Assembly: GCA_023277325.1 (NCBI GenBank)
Contig: JALRIQ010000323.1
Location: 1-7,304 of the forward strand
Direction of reading: 5' to 3'
DNA length: 7,304 nt
Origin: Bacteroidia bacterium
Lineage (GTDB): Bacteria > Bacteroidota > Bacteroidia > UBA8524
Below the pieces are notes generated by a model. That model had not been told where the DNA came from. It did not search any database and worked only from the letters and a program-made list of their open reading frames with translations. Positions within the stretch are counted from its first letter, which is position 1. Every line of letters starts with the position of its first letter. The translations under genes and the position numbers were made by a program. Below are positions 1-5,475 of the stretch, piece by piece.

Positions 1-174
1 AATATCACCTTTGTGGTATTTGGTATTGTGAAGGCTTACCTCATTGTAGGTTACTTCATGCACATGAAACATGAGCGCCAGAACCTCGCTCTGTCTATTA
101 TCGTCCCTGTTTTATTTATTTTGGGTTTGATAATGGGGCTGCTCTATGAAGGCAACTTCTGGAGCACGGTTTAA
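1..174 (+). CDS. Cytochrome c oxidase subunit IV, 3' end only
   Basis: This is the C-terminal 57 codons of a gene whose start lies before the window. The frame is open from base 1 and ends at TAA 172-174. The peptide carries a membrane segment running into the motif KAYLIVGYFMHMKHE, a short polar turn, then a second hydrophobic segment (LALSIIVPVLFILGLIMGLL). That is the pattern of the small bacterial oxidase subunit IV family (COX4_pro type). Family knowledge: this subunit is an accessory membrane part of aa3/caa3 haem-copper oxidases and has no catalytic metal. The next gene, an SCO copper chaperone, begins one base after the stop, as expected at the end of a cox structural operon. The identification rests on a partial sequence, but motif and context agree. 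Confidence 0.85.
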   Translation, partial: NITFVVFGIVKAYLIVGYFMHMKHERQNLALSIIVPVLFILGLIMGLLYEGNFWSTV

Positions 175-175
175 T

Positions 176-823
176 ATGAAGAAATACGGATTTTTTATAG
201 CGATCGGAATTCTTGCTATTCCAGTAATTTGGATATTTATGTTGCGGAAAGGAAACATCGTTTCCACTTCCCTACCTATTTACGGAGAACGCTATTTTGA
301 TACAAAAATCGGAGATACGGTATACCATACCATCTCCGATTTTGCTTTTATTGACCAGGAAGGCGATACCCTAAAGAAAGCAGACATGCAGGGTAAAATC
401 TTTGTCGCCAACTTCTTTTTTACGCATTGTCCGGATATTTGTCCGACGATGATGAGTAATCTCCAATATGTTTACAATAAGTACAAGGAATCTCCAGATA
501 TCCGCTTTCTCTCCATGACCGTGGACCCCAAAAGAGATTCGATTTCTGTGCTTGAACGCTATGGCTATAACCTCGGTGCCAAACCCAAACAATGGTACCT
601 GTTAACAGGACCTAAGCCCATGCTTTATTCTGCGGCCGAATATGATTACCTCTTGGCAACGGTTGAGACACCCATAGAAACCGCATTTATCCATAGCGAT
701 ATGGTGGTGTTGGTGGATACACAATTTCGGATTCGCGGTTTTTATAAAGGAACAGATTTTAATGAAATGCGCCGACTCTCTGATGATGTTAAGGCGCTCG
801 TAGTAGAAACAAATGGAAAATAA
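176..823 (+). CDS. SCO1/SenC family copper chaperone for cytochrome oxidase
   Basis: A 215-residue protein with one N-terminal membrane anchor (about residues 5-23) and a thioredoxin-fold domain outside the membrane. The copper site is visible: HCPDIC has the CxxxC cysteines at 85 and 89, and a histidine lies at 173 in AFIHSDMVVLVD. The segment FLSMTVDPKRDS (111-122) is also typical of SCO proteins. Family knowledge: SCO proteins deliver or reduce copper for the CuA centre of oxidase subunit II. I chose ATG 176 rather than the in-frame ATG 146 because 146 lies inside the subunit IV gene and adds ten residues that do not look like a signal. The 176 start sits one base after that gene's stop, and the next gene overlaps this one by 11 bases, which suggests translational coupling. 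No Shine-Dalgarno is seen. Confidence 0.93.
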   Translation: MKKYGFFIAIGILAIPVIWIFMLRKGNIVSTSLPIYGERYFDTKIGDTVYHTISDFAFIDQEGDTLKKADMQGKIFVANFFFTHCPDICPTMMSNLQYVYNKYKESPDIRFLSMTVDPKRDSISVLERYGYNLGAKPKQWYLLTGPKPMLYSAAEYDYLLATVETPIETAFIHSDMVVLVDTQFRIRGFYKGTDFNEMRRLSDDVKALVVETNGK

Positions 824-1340
824 TACCAAGTATACCAAATACCGCAACCTAATCATTGCGCTGTCTGTCATCATCCCTATCGCTGTAGCCGTGCTATTTC
901 AAGTGCGTATACCAGGATATGATTTGTCTTTTCTTCCACCCATTTACGCAAGCATCAACGGACTCACTGCCCTCCTGTTAATTATCGCAGTGATTGCCAT
1001 CAATAATGGAAATAGAAGTCTGCACGAACGCCTGATGAAAGTGAATATTGGCTTATCGGCCTTGTTCCTGGTGCTTTATGTTGCTTACCATATCACTTCA
1101 GAAACGACTCCTTATGGAGGTTCTGGTTTTATGAAAGGCTTTTACCTCACAATTTTGATCAGCCATATCCTATTAAGTATTGCTGTGATTCCTTTAGTGC
1201 TTTTCACCTTTGTACATGCTTTAAGCGAACGCTTCGACAAACACCGTAAACTGGCTAAAATCACCTTTCCAATCTGGCTGTATGTGGCGGTATCTGGTGT
1301 GTTGGTTTATATCATGATTAGTCCGTATTACCCCCATTAA
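813..1340 (+). CDS. DUF420 family membrane protein, probable oxidase assembly factor
   Basis: A 175-residue integral membrane protein with five hydrophobic segments at about 11-31, 43-63, 73-93, 111-135 and 148-168. Histidines sit near segment ends or inside segments (H71 in LHERLM, H93 in AYHITSET, H118, H135, H144), a feature of DUF420. Family knowledge: DUF420 includes CtaM-type proteins of Firmicutes, reported as needed for aa3 oxidase function. I recall that link rather than derive it here. Its start overlaps the SCO stop, so the two are almost certainly co-translated. The inference is a role in oxidase maturation, possibly haem or copper handling through the histidines. Family assignment is firm, the biochemical role is not. 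Confidence 0.85.
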   Translation: MENNTKYTKYRNLIIALSVIIPIAVAVLFQVRIPGYDLSFLPPIYASINGLTALLLIIAVIAINNGNRSLHERLMKVNIGLSALFLVLYVAYHITSETTPYGGSGFMKGFYLTILISHILLSIAVIPLVLFTFVHALSERFDKHRKLAKITFPIWLYVAVSGVLVYIMISPYYPH

Positions 1341-1356
1341 TCCTTATCTTCGTGCT

Positions 1357-1590
1357 ATGAAAAGAATCATCTTCTCATTCGTCCTTTTTCTCCTCACCGC
1401 GAGTTATACCCTGGCACAATGCCCGATGTGTAAGACGGCGGTTGAATCGAACCTGAAAAACGACGGCGCCACTGCTGGATTAGGGCTTAACGATGGAATT
1501 CTCTATCTCCTGGCAGCTCCTTACCTGCTTTTTGGCACGGTGCTTTTCCTTTGGTTTAAGAATAAACGCAAACAAGCTTTAAACGCTTAG
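1357..1590 (+). CDS. Small CPMC-motif membrane protein, function unknown
   Basis: A 77-residue protein that I cannot assign to a named family. It has an N-terminal signal-like hydrophobic stretch (1-20) ending LA-Q, then at once the motif QCPMCK (C22, C25). A Gly/Asn-rich linker (about 33-46), one membrane segment (about 48-66) and a basic tail (KNKRKQ) follow. The basic tail predicts a cytoplasmic C-terminus, placing the CxxC outside the membrane. Residue 21 is Gln, so LAQC is a poor lipobox. The gene lies 16 bases after DUF420 and 3 bases before DUF983 in the oxidase-assembly run. By inference the CxxC could bind copper or haem-related thiols, or act in thiol exchange with SCO or subunit II. 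It is a real gene by position and composition, but its function is only guessed. Confidence 0.75.
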   Translation: MKRIIFSFVLFLLTASYTLAQCPMCKTAVESNLKNDGATAGLGLNDGILYLLAAPYLLFGTVLFLWFKNKRKQALNA

Positions 1591-1593
1591 CCA

Positions 1594-2025
1594 ATGTGCA
1601 CCGAAAAAGCCTCCTCCAAGTTCGACGCCTTTCGTCAGTTTAAATGTCCGAAATGCCGTCGTGGTAAAATGTTTACCCATTCGGTTTTTAATCTCGGTAA
1701 GTTTCAACAAATGCACAGGCACTGTCCGGTTTGCGAGGTGAATTTCGAACCTGAAACAGGCTTTTACTGGGGTGCGATGTATATCTCCTACGCGGTAAGT
1801 GTAGCCATGAGTTTTACTATCGGTGTAGCTATTCGTGTAGTATTTGGAGAAGGCTTAGATATCAATGTCTATATCGTCAGCATCATTGCGGGTATGATTC
1901 TCTTTGCGCCCGTCAGCTTCCGACTTTCCCGCGCCATCTTGCTTCATTTTATCTCTCCCATTAAATATGACCCCGATTTCGAATGGGATGGGGTGATTCA
2001 TGAGGAGAAGGATGTGATAAACTAG
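1594..2025 (+). CDS. DUF983 family zinc-ribbon membrane protein
   Basis: A 143-residue protein with an N-terminal four-cysteine knuckle (CPKC at 18-21 and CPVC at 44-47) followed by the diagnostic block FEPETGFYWGAMYISYA (51-67). Two membrane segments lie at about 60-84 and 90-110, and the C-terminal tail is acidic. The two CPxC pairs and the GFYWGAMY block are the hallmark of DUF983. Family knowledge: the biochemical role is unknown, but in Alphaproteobacteria DUF983 genes also sit in cox operons, near coxC and surf1. Here it is the last gene of the run, 3 bases after the CPMC gene, so a link with oxidase biogenesis is a reasonable inference. No convincing intrinsic terminator follows it. 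Confidence 0.88.
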   Translation: MCTEKASSKFDAFRQFKCPKCRRGKMFTHSVFNLGKFQQMHRHCPVCEVNFEPETGFYWGAMYISYAVSVAMSFTIGVAIRVVFGEGLDINVYIVSIIAGMILFAPVSFRLSRAILLHFISPIKYDPDFEWDGVIHEEKDVIN

Positions 2026-2031
2026 AAGGGG

Positions 2032-2059
2032 TTTTGGGTATTGGGTTCTAGGTTAGAGC
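2032..2059. repeat. G/T-rich heptamer-phased tract
   Basis: Four degenerate 7-base units begin just after the DUF983 stop, the first two being TTTTGGG and TATTGGG. The third ends in GG and the fourth has drifted. The 7-base phase is clear over the first three units. Short and degenerate, so chance cannot be fully excluded. Confidence 0.4.
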
Positions 2060-2086
2060 TGTAAGAATTTCGACCCTGGATTATCA

Positions 2087-2110
2087 GTACGCGATAAATC
2101 GCGTACCTAC
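2087..2110 (-). repeat. REP-like palindrome with GTAG head, copy 1
   Basis: A perfect inverted repeat, arms GTACGCGAT (2087-2095) and ATCGCGTAC (2098-2106) around AA, is followed on the plus strand by CTAC (2107-2110). Read on the minus strand this is GTAG followed by a palindrome, the layout described for REP elements mobilised by RAYT (TnpA-REP) transposases. The same 24 bases recur at 2153-2176. No RAYT gene is in the window. Confidence 0.75.
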
Positions 2111-2152
2111 CACCTAATAAACACTCCTATTCTCCATATCCCTAATTACTGA

Positions 2153-2176
2153 GTACGCGATAAATCGCGTACCTAC
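2153..2176 (-). repeat. REP-like palindrome with GTAG head, copy 2
   Basis: Base-for-base identical to the element at 2087-2110 over all 24 bases, in the same orientation, starting 66 bases further on (42 bases between the two). Flanking bases differ, so the repeated unit is sharply bounded. Identical orientation of neighbouring copies resembles a small REP cluster. Confidence 0.75.
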
Positions 2177-2213
2177 GAGCGAGAAATTGCTTTAACTCTC
2201 TATTTTTCCAAAT

Positions 2214-2241
2214 CCTAATTCCTCAATCCTCAATCCTCTTT
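2214..2241. repeat. C/T-rich heptamer tandem tract
   Basis: Four 7-base units: two exact copies of CCTCAAT (2221-2227 and 2228-2234), flanked by the variants CCTAATT before and CCTCTTT after. It lies between REP copy 2 and the hairpin at 2244-2276. Its complement (ATTGAGG) loosely resembles the G/T-rich tract at 2032-2059. Confidence 0.6.
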
Positions 2242-2243
2242 TA

Positions 2244-2276
2244 CCCGCCATAGCCGAGGTACGAGGCGAAGGTGGG
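2244..2276. repeat. Imperfect hairpin element upstream of fhs
   Basis: CCCGCC (2244-2249) can pair with GGTGGG (2271-2276) through one G-T wobble. Inside, GCC (2253-2255) pairs with GGC (2265-2267), separated from the outer stem by a 3x3 internal loop. The nine-base apical loop contains GTAC. No T-run follows, so it is not an intrinsic terminator. It may be another short interspersed palindrome or an mRNA structure. Confidence 0.4.
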
Positions 2277-2338
2277 AACCTCAACCTTAACCTTCCGCTT
2301 TTCCCTATATTCGAAGTGCAAACTCAATTTGTACTTCT

Positions 2339-4027
2339 ATGAGCAATACAGCTTCATTCCCAAGCGATATTGAAATCGCACAAAAAGCCAACATGAAACC
2401 CATCCGCGAAGTGGCGGAGAAACTCGGTATTTCTGAAAACGATTTAGAGCAGTATGGCCGCTATAAAGCCAAATTGCCATTGAACCTGATCAACGAAAGT
2501 AAGGTGGCCCAAAGCAACCTGATTTTGGTTACTGCCATTACCCCTACTCCAGCAGGTGAAGGGAAAACGACAACCAGTATTGGCTTGAATGAAGGCATGA
2601 ATAAGCTGGGTAAAAAATCCATGGCCGTTTTGCGCGAACCTTCGTTAGGTCCTGTTTTCGGAATCAAAGGAGGTGCAGCCGGTGGTGGTTATGCCCAGGT
2701 AGTCCCAATGGAAGATATCAACCTGCATTTTACGGGTGATTTCTCAGCCATTGAAAAGGCCAATAACCTTTTGGCGGCTTTGATTGATAATAATATTCAG
2801 AATAAAAAAAACGGACTCGGTATCGATCCACGCACCATTCTCTGGAAACGGGTAATGGACATGAACGACCGTGCTTTGCGTCATATCGTGATTGGAATTG
2901 GTGGAACTGCCAATGGAATTCCACGTGAGGATGGGTTTAATATTACTGCAGCCTCTGAGGTAATGGCGATTCTTTGTATGGCTTCCGACTTTGAGGACCT
3001 GAAACGCAGGTTGGGCAATATTTATGTAGGAAATACCTTCGATGGTAAAGCTGTTTATGCCAGAGATTTGAAAGCCGAAAATGCCATGGCCATTCTTCTT
3101 CGCGATGCGATTAAACCCAACCTGGTGCAAACCCTCGAGAACAACCCGGTGATTATCCATGGTGGACCATTTGCCAATATCGCCCAAGGAACCAATACCA
3201 TCATCGCCACGAAGATGGGTATGTCTCTTGCTGATTATGTGATTACTGAAGCTGGTTTTGGAGCAGACCTGGGTGCTGAGAAATTTATCGATATCAAATG
3301 TGCTTCAAGCGGGCTACGTCCGAAGGCCATTGTCTTGGTTGCAACAATACGCGCATTACGTCACCACGGAGGTGCCCCGGCAGAAGAGTACAATACACCA
3401 AGCATGGAGCGGGTTAAAAATGGTTACGAGAACCTGGCCAAGCATATTGAAAACTGCAAAAAGTACGGTTACCACCCAGTTATTGCCATCAATGCCTTCC
3501 CTACCGATTCTCCTGAAGAAGTAGAATACGTAAAAGCACAATGTGCCGAAGCTGGATGTAAAGCCGTTGTAGCCCGTGGATTTGCTGATGGAGGAAAGGG
3601 AATGACCGACATGGCCGAGGCCGTAATCGAAGAAGTAGAAAGTGGTCGCGGACAATTCTGCCAGATTTACGATTGGAACCTTCCTGTAAAAGAAAAGATT
3701 GCCACTATTGCTAAGGAAATCTATGGTGCAACAGACGTGAAATACAGCAGCGAAGCTGAAGCTGGATTAAGGAAAATCCAACGCCTCGGACTCGATAAGC
3801 TCCCTCTCTGCATGGCCAAAACCCAAAAGTCCTTTTCTGATGATGAGAAGAAAATTGGTCGTCCAGAAGGATTCACCATCACAGTTCGCGATTTTGAATT
3901 CGCCGCTGGTGCCGGATTTATCATCCCAATACTCGGTCAGATGATGCGTATGCCTGGTTTACCAAATATCCCGGCATCCGAAGGCATGACCATCGACGCC
4001 AATGGGGTGATTTCTGGGTTGTCGTAA
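2339..4027 (+). CDS. fhs: Formate-tetrahydrofolate ligase
   Basis: A 562-residue cytosolic enzyme making 10-formyl-THF from formate, THF and ATP, for purine synthesis and Met-tRNA formylation. Full family length (about 555-560). The nucleotide-binding loop TPTPAGEGKT lies at 68-77. The two classic signatures are present: GIKGGAAGGGY at 108-118 and VATIRALRHHGG at 334-345. The conserved segment EAGFGADLGAEKF (304-316) and the C-terminal block GFIIPILGQMMRMPGLP are intact. ATG 2339 gives a normal N-terminus (IEIAQKANMKPI), with no Shine-Dalgarno before it. The gene stands alone, with no folate or acetogenesis gene beside it, so a biosynthetic C1 role in an aerobe is more likely than a Wood-Ljungdahl role. 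It is convergent with recA and shares the terminator at 4034-4076. Confidence 0.98.
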   Translation: MSNTASFPSDIEIAQKANMKPIREVAEKLGISENDLEQYGRYKAKLPLNLINESKVAQSNLILVTAITPTPAGEGKTTTSIGLNEGMNKLGKKSMAVLREPSLGPVFGIKGGAAGGGYAQVVPMEDINLHFTGDFSAIEKANNLLAALIDNNIQNKKNGLGIDPRTILWKRVMDMNDRALRHIVIGIGGTANGIPREDGFNITAASEVMAILCMASDFEDLKRRLGNIYVGNTFDGKAVYARDLKAENAMAILLRDAIKPNLVQTLENNPVIIHGGPFANIAQGTNTIIATKMGMSLADYVITEAGFGADLGAEKFIDIKCASSGLRPKAIVLVATIRALRHHGGAPAEEYNTPSMERVKNGYENLAKHIENCKKYGYHPVIAINAFPTDSPEEVEYVKAQCAEAGCKAVVARGFADGGKGMTDMAEAVIEEVESGRGQFCQIYDWNLPVKEKIATIAKEIYGATDVKYSSEAEAGLRKIQRLGLDKLPLCMAKTQKSFSDDEKKIGRPEGFTITVRDFEFAAGAGFIIPILGQMMRMPGLPNIPASEGMTIDANGVISGLS

Positions 4028-4033
4028 TTCCCG

Positions 4034-4076
4034 ATAAAGTAAAAAGGGCAGATGATATCTGCCCTTTTTACTTTAT
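4034..4076. terminator. Bidirectional terminator between fhs and recA
   Basis: A perfect 20-bp inverted repeat, arms 4034-4053 and 4057-4076 with the 3-base loop GAT. The GC-rich core GGGCAGAT/ATCTGCCC is flanked by AAAAA on the left and TTTTT on the right, so either strand reads as a stem plus U-run. It starts 7 bases after the fhs stop and ends 27 bases beyond the recA stop on the other strand, as expected for a terminator serving convergent genes. Confidence 0.92.
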
Positions 4077-4103
4077 TGGAAATACTCTGAAAAATCTTTC
4101 TCT

Positions 4104-5132
4104 CTATTCCATCTCCACCTTTACCTCGGCTTTGCCGTTAGTGGCGATTTCCATGATTTGTTTTTCAATTTCTTCAGCCAATTCCGGATTGTCGATAAGG
4201 AGTTCCTTTACCGAATCACGGCCCTGCCCAAGTTTGGTATCGTTATACGAGAACCAGGAACCGCTTTTCTTCACGATTCCGAAGTCAACACCCAGGTCGA
4301 CAATCTCTCCTACTTTCGAAATACCCTTTCCATACATGATATCAAATTCAACCACACGGAATGGAGGCGCTACTTTGTTTTTCACGACCTTCACTTTGGT
4401 GCGGTTACCCACCATGTCCATACCGTCTTTCAACTGACCAATACGACGGATATCCAAACGTACTGAAGCGTAGAATTTCAAGGCATTACCACCGGTAGTT
4501 GTTTCCGGGTTTCCGAACATCACCCCAATCTTCTCACGAAGCTGGTTGATAAAGATGCAGATGCAGTTCGTTTTGTTGATGGTTCCGGTAAGCTTACGCA
4601 AGGCTTGTGACATCAGACGCGCTTGCAAGCCCATTTTCGATTCACCCATCTCCCCTTCGATTTCCGCACGAGGTACCAAGGCTGCTACCGAGTCGATAAC
4701 GATAACATCAATCGCTCCAGAACGAATAAGGTTTTCAGCAATCTCCAAAGCCTGCTCTCCATCATCTGGCTGAGCAATAAGTAAGTTTTCCGTATCAATA
4801 CCCAGTTTCTCTGCATACTGACGATCGAAAGCATGCTCTGCATCGATAAATGCCGCCATACCCCCTTTTTTCTGTGCCTCTGCAATGGTATGCATGGCCA
4901 AAGTGGTTTTACCTGACGATTCAGGACCGTAAATCTCGATGATACGGCCCGTTGGGAAGCCGCCAATGCCAAGCGCGATATCAAGCCCCAATGAACCTGT
5001 AGAGGTAGCTGGAATTCCTTCTACCACATCATCACTTGCCATGCGCATTACTACGCCTTTACCGTAAGACTTTTCTAATTTATCTATGGTGAGTTGAAGC
5101 GCCTTCAACTTTTCTTTATTGTCTGCTGCCAT
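4104..5132 (-). CDS. recA: Recombinase A
   Basis: A 342-residue ATP-dependent strand-exchange protein for homologous recombination and repair. An N-terminal oligomerisation helix (about 5-30) precedes the Walker A loop GPESSGKT (69-76). The catalytic Glu follows in DAEH (E99), then the Walker B strand [10 protein letters not shown] (143-152). Loop L1 spans about 155-168 (RAEIEGEMG), [11 protein letters not shown] runs 194-204, and L2 is around 204-213. The signature [10 protein letters not shown] is at 217-226. The C-terminal domain is complete with a short acidic tail (VKVEME). Length is normal, and no intein or frameshift is seen. ATG 5132 gives the usual start, a short Lys-rich run before [14 protein letters not shown] TAnnTTTG box and palindromes lie upstream, but no E. 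coli- or Bacillus-type LexA box was found by eye. Transcription probably ends at 4034-4076. Confidence 0.99.
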   Translation of the reverse strand: MAADNKEKLKALQLTIDKLEKSYGKGVVMRMASDDVVEGIPATSTGSLGLDIALGIGGFPTGRIIEIYGPESSGKTTLAMHTIAEAQKKGGMAAFIDAEHAFDRQYAEKLGIDTENLLIAQPDDGEQALEIAENLIRSGAIDVIVIDSVAALVPRAEIEGEMGESKMGLQARLMSQALRKLTGTINKTNCICIFINQLREKIGVMFGNPETTTGGNALKFYASVRLDIRRIGQLKDGMDMVGNRTKVKVVKNKVAPPFRVVEFDIMYGKGISKVGEIVDLGVDFGIVKKSGSWFSYNDTKLGQGRDSVKELLIDNPELAEEIEKQIMEIATNGKAEVKVEME

Positions 5133-5149
5133 GATTAAATTCTTTACTC

Positions 5150-5157
5150 CAAAAGTA
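5150..5157 (-). promoter_or_regulatory. Candidate recA promoter -7 box
   Basis: On the minus strand this reads TACTTTTG, an exact match to the Bacteroidota -7 consensus TAnnTTTG, 17 bases before the recA ATG. No TTTG is found at the usual 19-21 base distance. That place is occupied by the palindrome CCGTTTAAAACGG (5178-5190), so a regulator may act there. Confidence 0.4.
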
Positions 5158-5177
5158 CTTCGCTAATTGTTTAAATC

Positions 5178-5202
5178 CCGTTTAAAACGGAGACAAGTTG
5201 TC
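5178..5202. promoter_or_regulatory. Two palindromes upstream of recA, candidate operators
   Basis: CCGTTT-A-AAACGG (5178-5190) and GACAA-G-TTGTC (5192-5202) are both perfect odd-centred inverted repeats, one base apart. They lie 20-52 bases upstream of the candidate -7 box of recA. On the minus strand a TTGACA hexamer occurs at 5204-5199 and again at 5215-5210. A role in damage-responsive control of recA is an inference from position only. Confidence 0.35.
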
Positions 5203-5244
5203 AACGAAATGTCAAAAAGTATTGTTTTTATTCCGTCGCATTTT

Positions 5245-5281
5245 GGCGGAGACGAAACTTAATTTGTTCGCCTTTTTTTTT
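5245..5281 (+). terminator. Orphan plus-strand terminator-like hairpin
   Basis: GGCGGA (5245-5250) pairs with TTCGCC (5267-5272) through one wobble. After a 2-base bulge, CGAA (5253-5256) pairs with TTTG (5263-5266) around a six-base loop. Nine T follow directly (5273-5281). It fits an intrinsic terminator on the plus strand only, because the minus-strand reading has its A-run before the stem. Both neighbouring genes are on the minus strand, so no known gene uses it. Confidence 0.5.
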
Positions 5282-5305
5282 CGGAGAGGCGAGACATGAT
5301 ACTTA

Positions 5306-5329
5306 CAGATTGCCAGACTAACAGACAAT
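5306..5329. repeat. CAGA octamer-phased tract
   Basis: Three consecutive 8-base units each start with CAGA (for example CAGACTAA at 5314-5321 and CAGACAAT at 5322-5329). It ends 7 bases before the third REP-like copy. Short, and degenerate after the CAGA core. Confidence 0.4.
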
Positions 5330-5336
5330 TAAAATA

Positions 5337-5360
5337 GTACGCGATGAATCGCGAAGCTAC
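5337..5360 (-). repeat. REP-like palindrome with GTAG head, diverged copy 3
   Basis: It shares the first 9 bases (GTACGCGAT), the ATCGCG core and the terminal CTAC with the two copies at 2087 and 2153, in the same orientation. The distal arm has changed from ATCGCGTAC to ATCGCGAAG and the centre from AA to GA. The inner stem CGCGAT/ATCGCG stays perfect while the outer stem has mismatches. On the minus strand it reads GTAG plus an imperfect palindrome, the usual REP form. Confidence 0.65.
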
Positions 5361-5382
5361 GGGGTGTTAGTGAATACCCTTC

Positions 5383-5422
5383 TGTCGCGCTATCGCAATG
5401 TCGTGACGTCGTAATGTCACGG
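5383..5422. repeat. GTCG octamer tandem tract, five units
   Basis: Five consecutive 8-base units fit a consensus near YGTCGYAA, such as TGTCGTGA (5399-5406) and CGTCGTAA (5407-5414). Every unit has TC at positions 3-4, and four of five have TCG at 3-5. It lies directly beyond the peroxiredoxin terminator and shares its consensus with the tract at 5476-5499. Confidence 0.6.
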
Positions 5423-5425
5423 AGT

Positions 5426-5457
5426 AAAAAAAAGCGAACCGGTTTCCCGAGTCGCTT
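5426..5457 (-). terminator. Intrinsic terminator of the peroxiredoxin gene
   Basis: Read on the minus strand, AAGCGA pairs with TCGCTT (5457-5452 with 5437-5432). Inside, CGG pairs with CCG around a GAAA tetraloop, separated from the outer stem by a 2x2 internal loop. A run of eight T (5433-5426) follows. The stem begins 50 bases after the peroxiredoxin stop, and no other minus-strand gene needs it. Confidence 0.85.
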
Positions 5458-5475
5458 CGTTTATAAATCATTCAA

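Larger units (their letters stand above)
2026..2338. other. Repeat-rich spacer between DUF983 gene and fhs
   Basis: A 313-base stretch without a gene. It holds a G/T-rich heptamer-phased tract, two identical 24-base REP-like elements, a C/T-rich heptamer tract and an imperfect hairpin, each listed separately. A weak inverted repeat (CTAGAA 2022-2027 with TTCTAG 2046-2051, loop 18) overlaps the stop of the DUF983 gene but lacks a T-run. Directly before fhs, TCAATTTG (2324-2331) resembles a Bacteroidota -7 box, but no clear -33 partner was found. No open frame of note or RNA gene is visible. Confidence 0.7.

Noticed and set aside
146..175. An upstream in-frame ATG for the SCO gene at 146
   Set aside because: It lies inside the subunit IV coding region and would add a ten-residue polar stretch before the membrane anchor. 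ATG 176, one base after the previous stop, gives a normal anchor.
1357..1428. Lipoprotein signal in the CPMC protein (LAQC)
   Set aside because: The residue before the cysteine is Gln rather than Gly, Ala or Ser, so a classical lipobox is not met. The cysteine is better read as part of CPMC.
2022..2051. CTAGAA/TTCTAG inverted repeat as terminator of the oxidase operon
   Set aside because: The stem is six AT-rich base pairs with an 18-base loop and no T-run, so it is too weak to call.
2087..2176. Two exact 24-base repeats with a 42-base spacer, resembling a minimal CRISPR array
   Set aside because: The repeat is a short palindrome with a GTAG edge, a diverged copy stands alone 3 kb away, there are only two units, and no cas gene is near. 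REP-like elements explain it better.
2744..3187. A 147-codon open frame antisense to fhs
   Set aside because: It lies wholly inside the highly conserved fhs gene, has no recognisable domain, and is an expected shadow frame.
2339..4027. fhs as a sign of a Wood-Ljungdahl acetogenic pathway
   Set aside because: No other pathway genes are present, and the neighbours (cytochrome oxidase assembly, peroxiredoxin) point to an aerobe. A biosynthetic one-carbon role is sufficient.
4132..4466. Two open frames of about 100 codons on the plus strand opposite recA
   Set aside because: They are shadows of the conserved recA coding strand, with overlapping frames and no promoter or family features.
5133..5260. 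A classical LexA box before recA
   Set aside because: Neither the E. coli form (CTGT-N8-ACAG) nor the Bacillus form (GAAC-N4-GTTC) was found by eye. The palindromes present are reported on their own terms.
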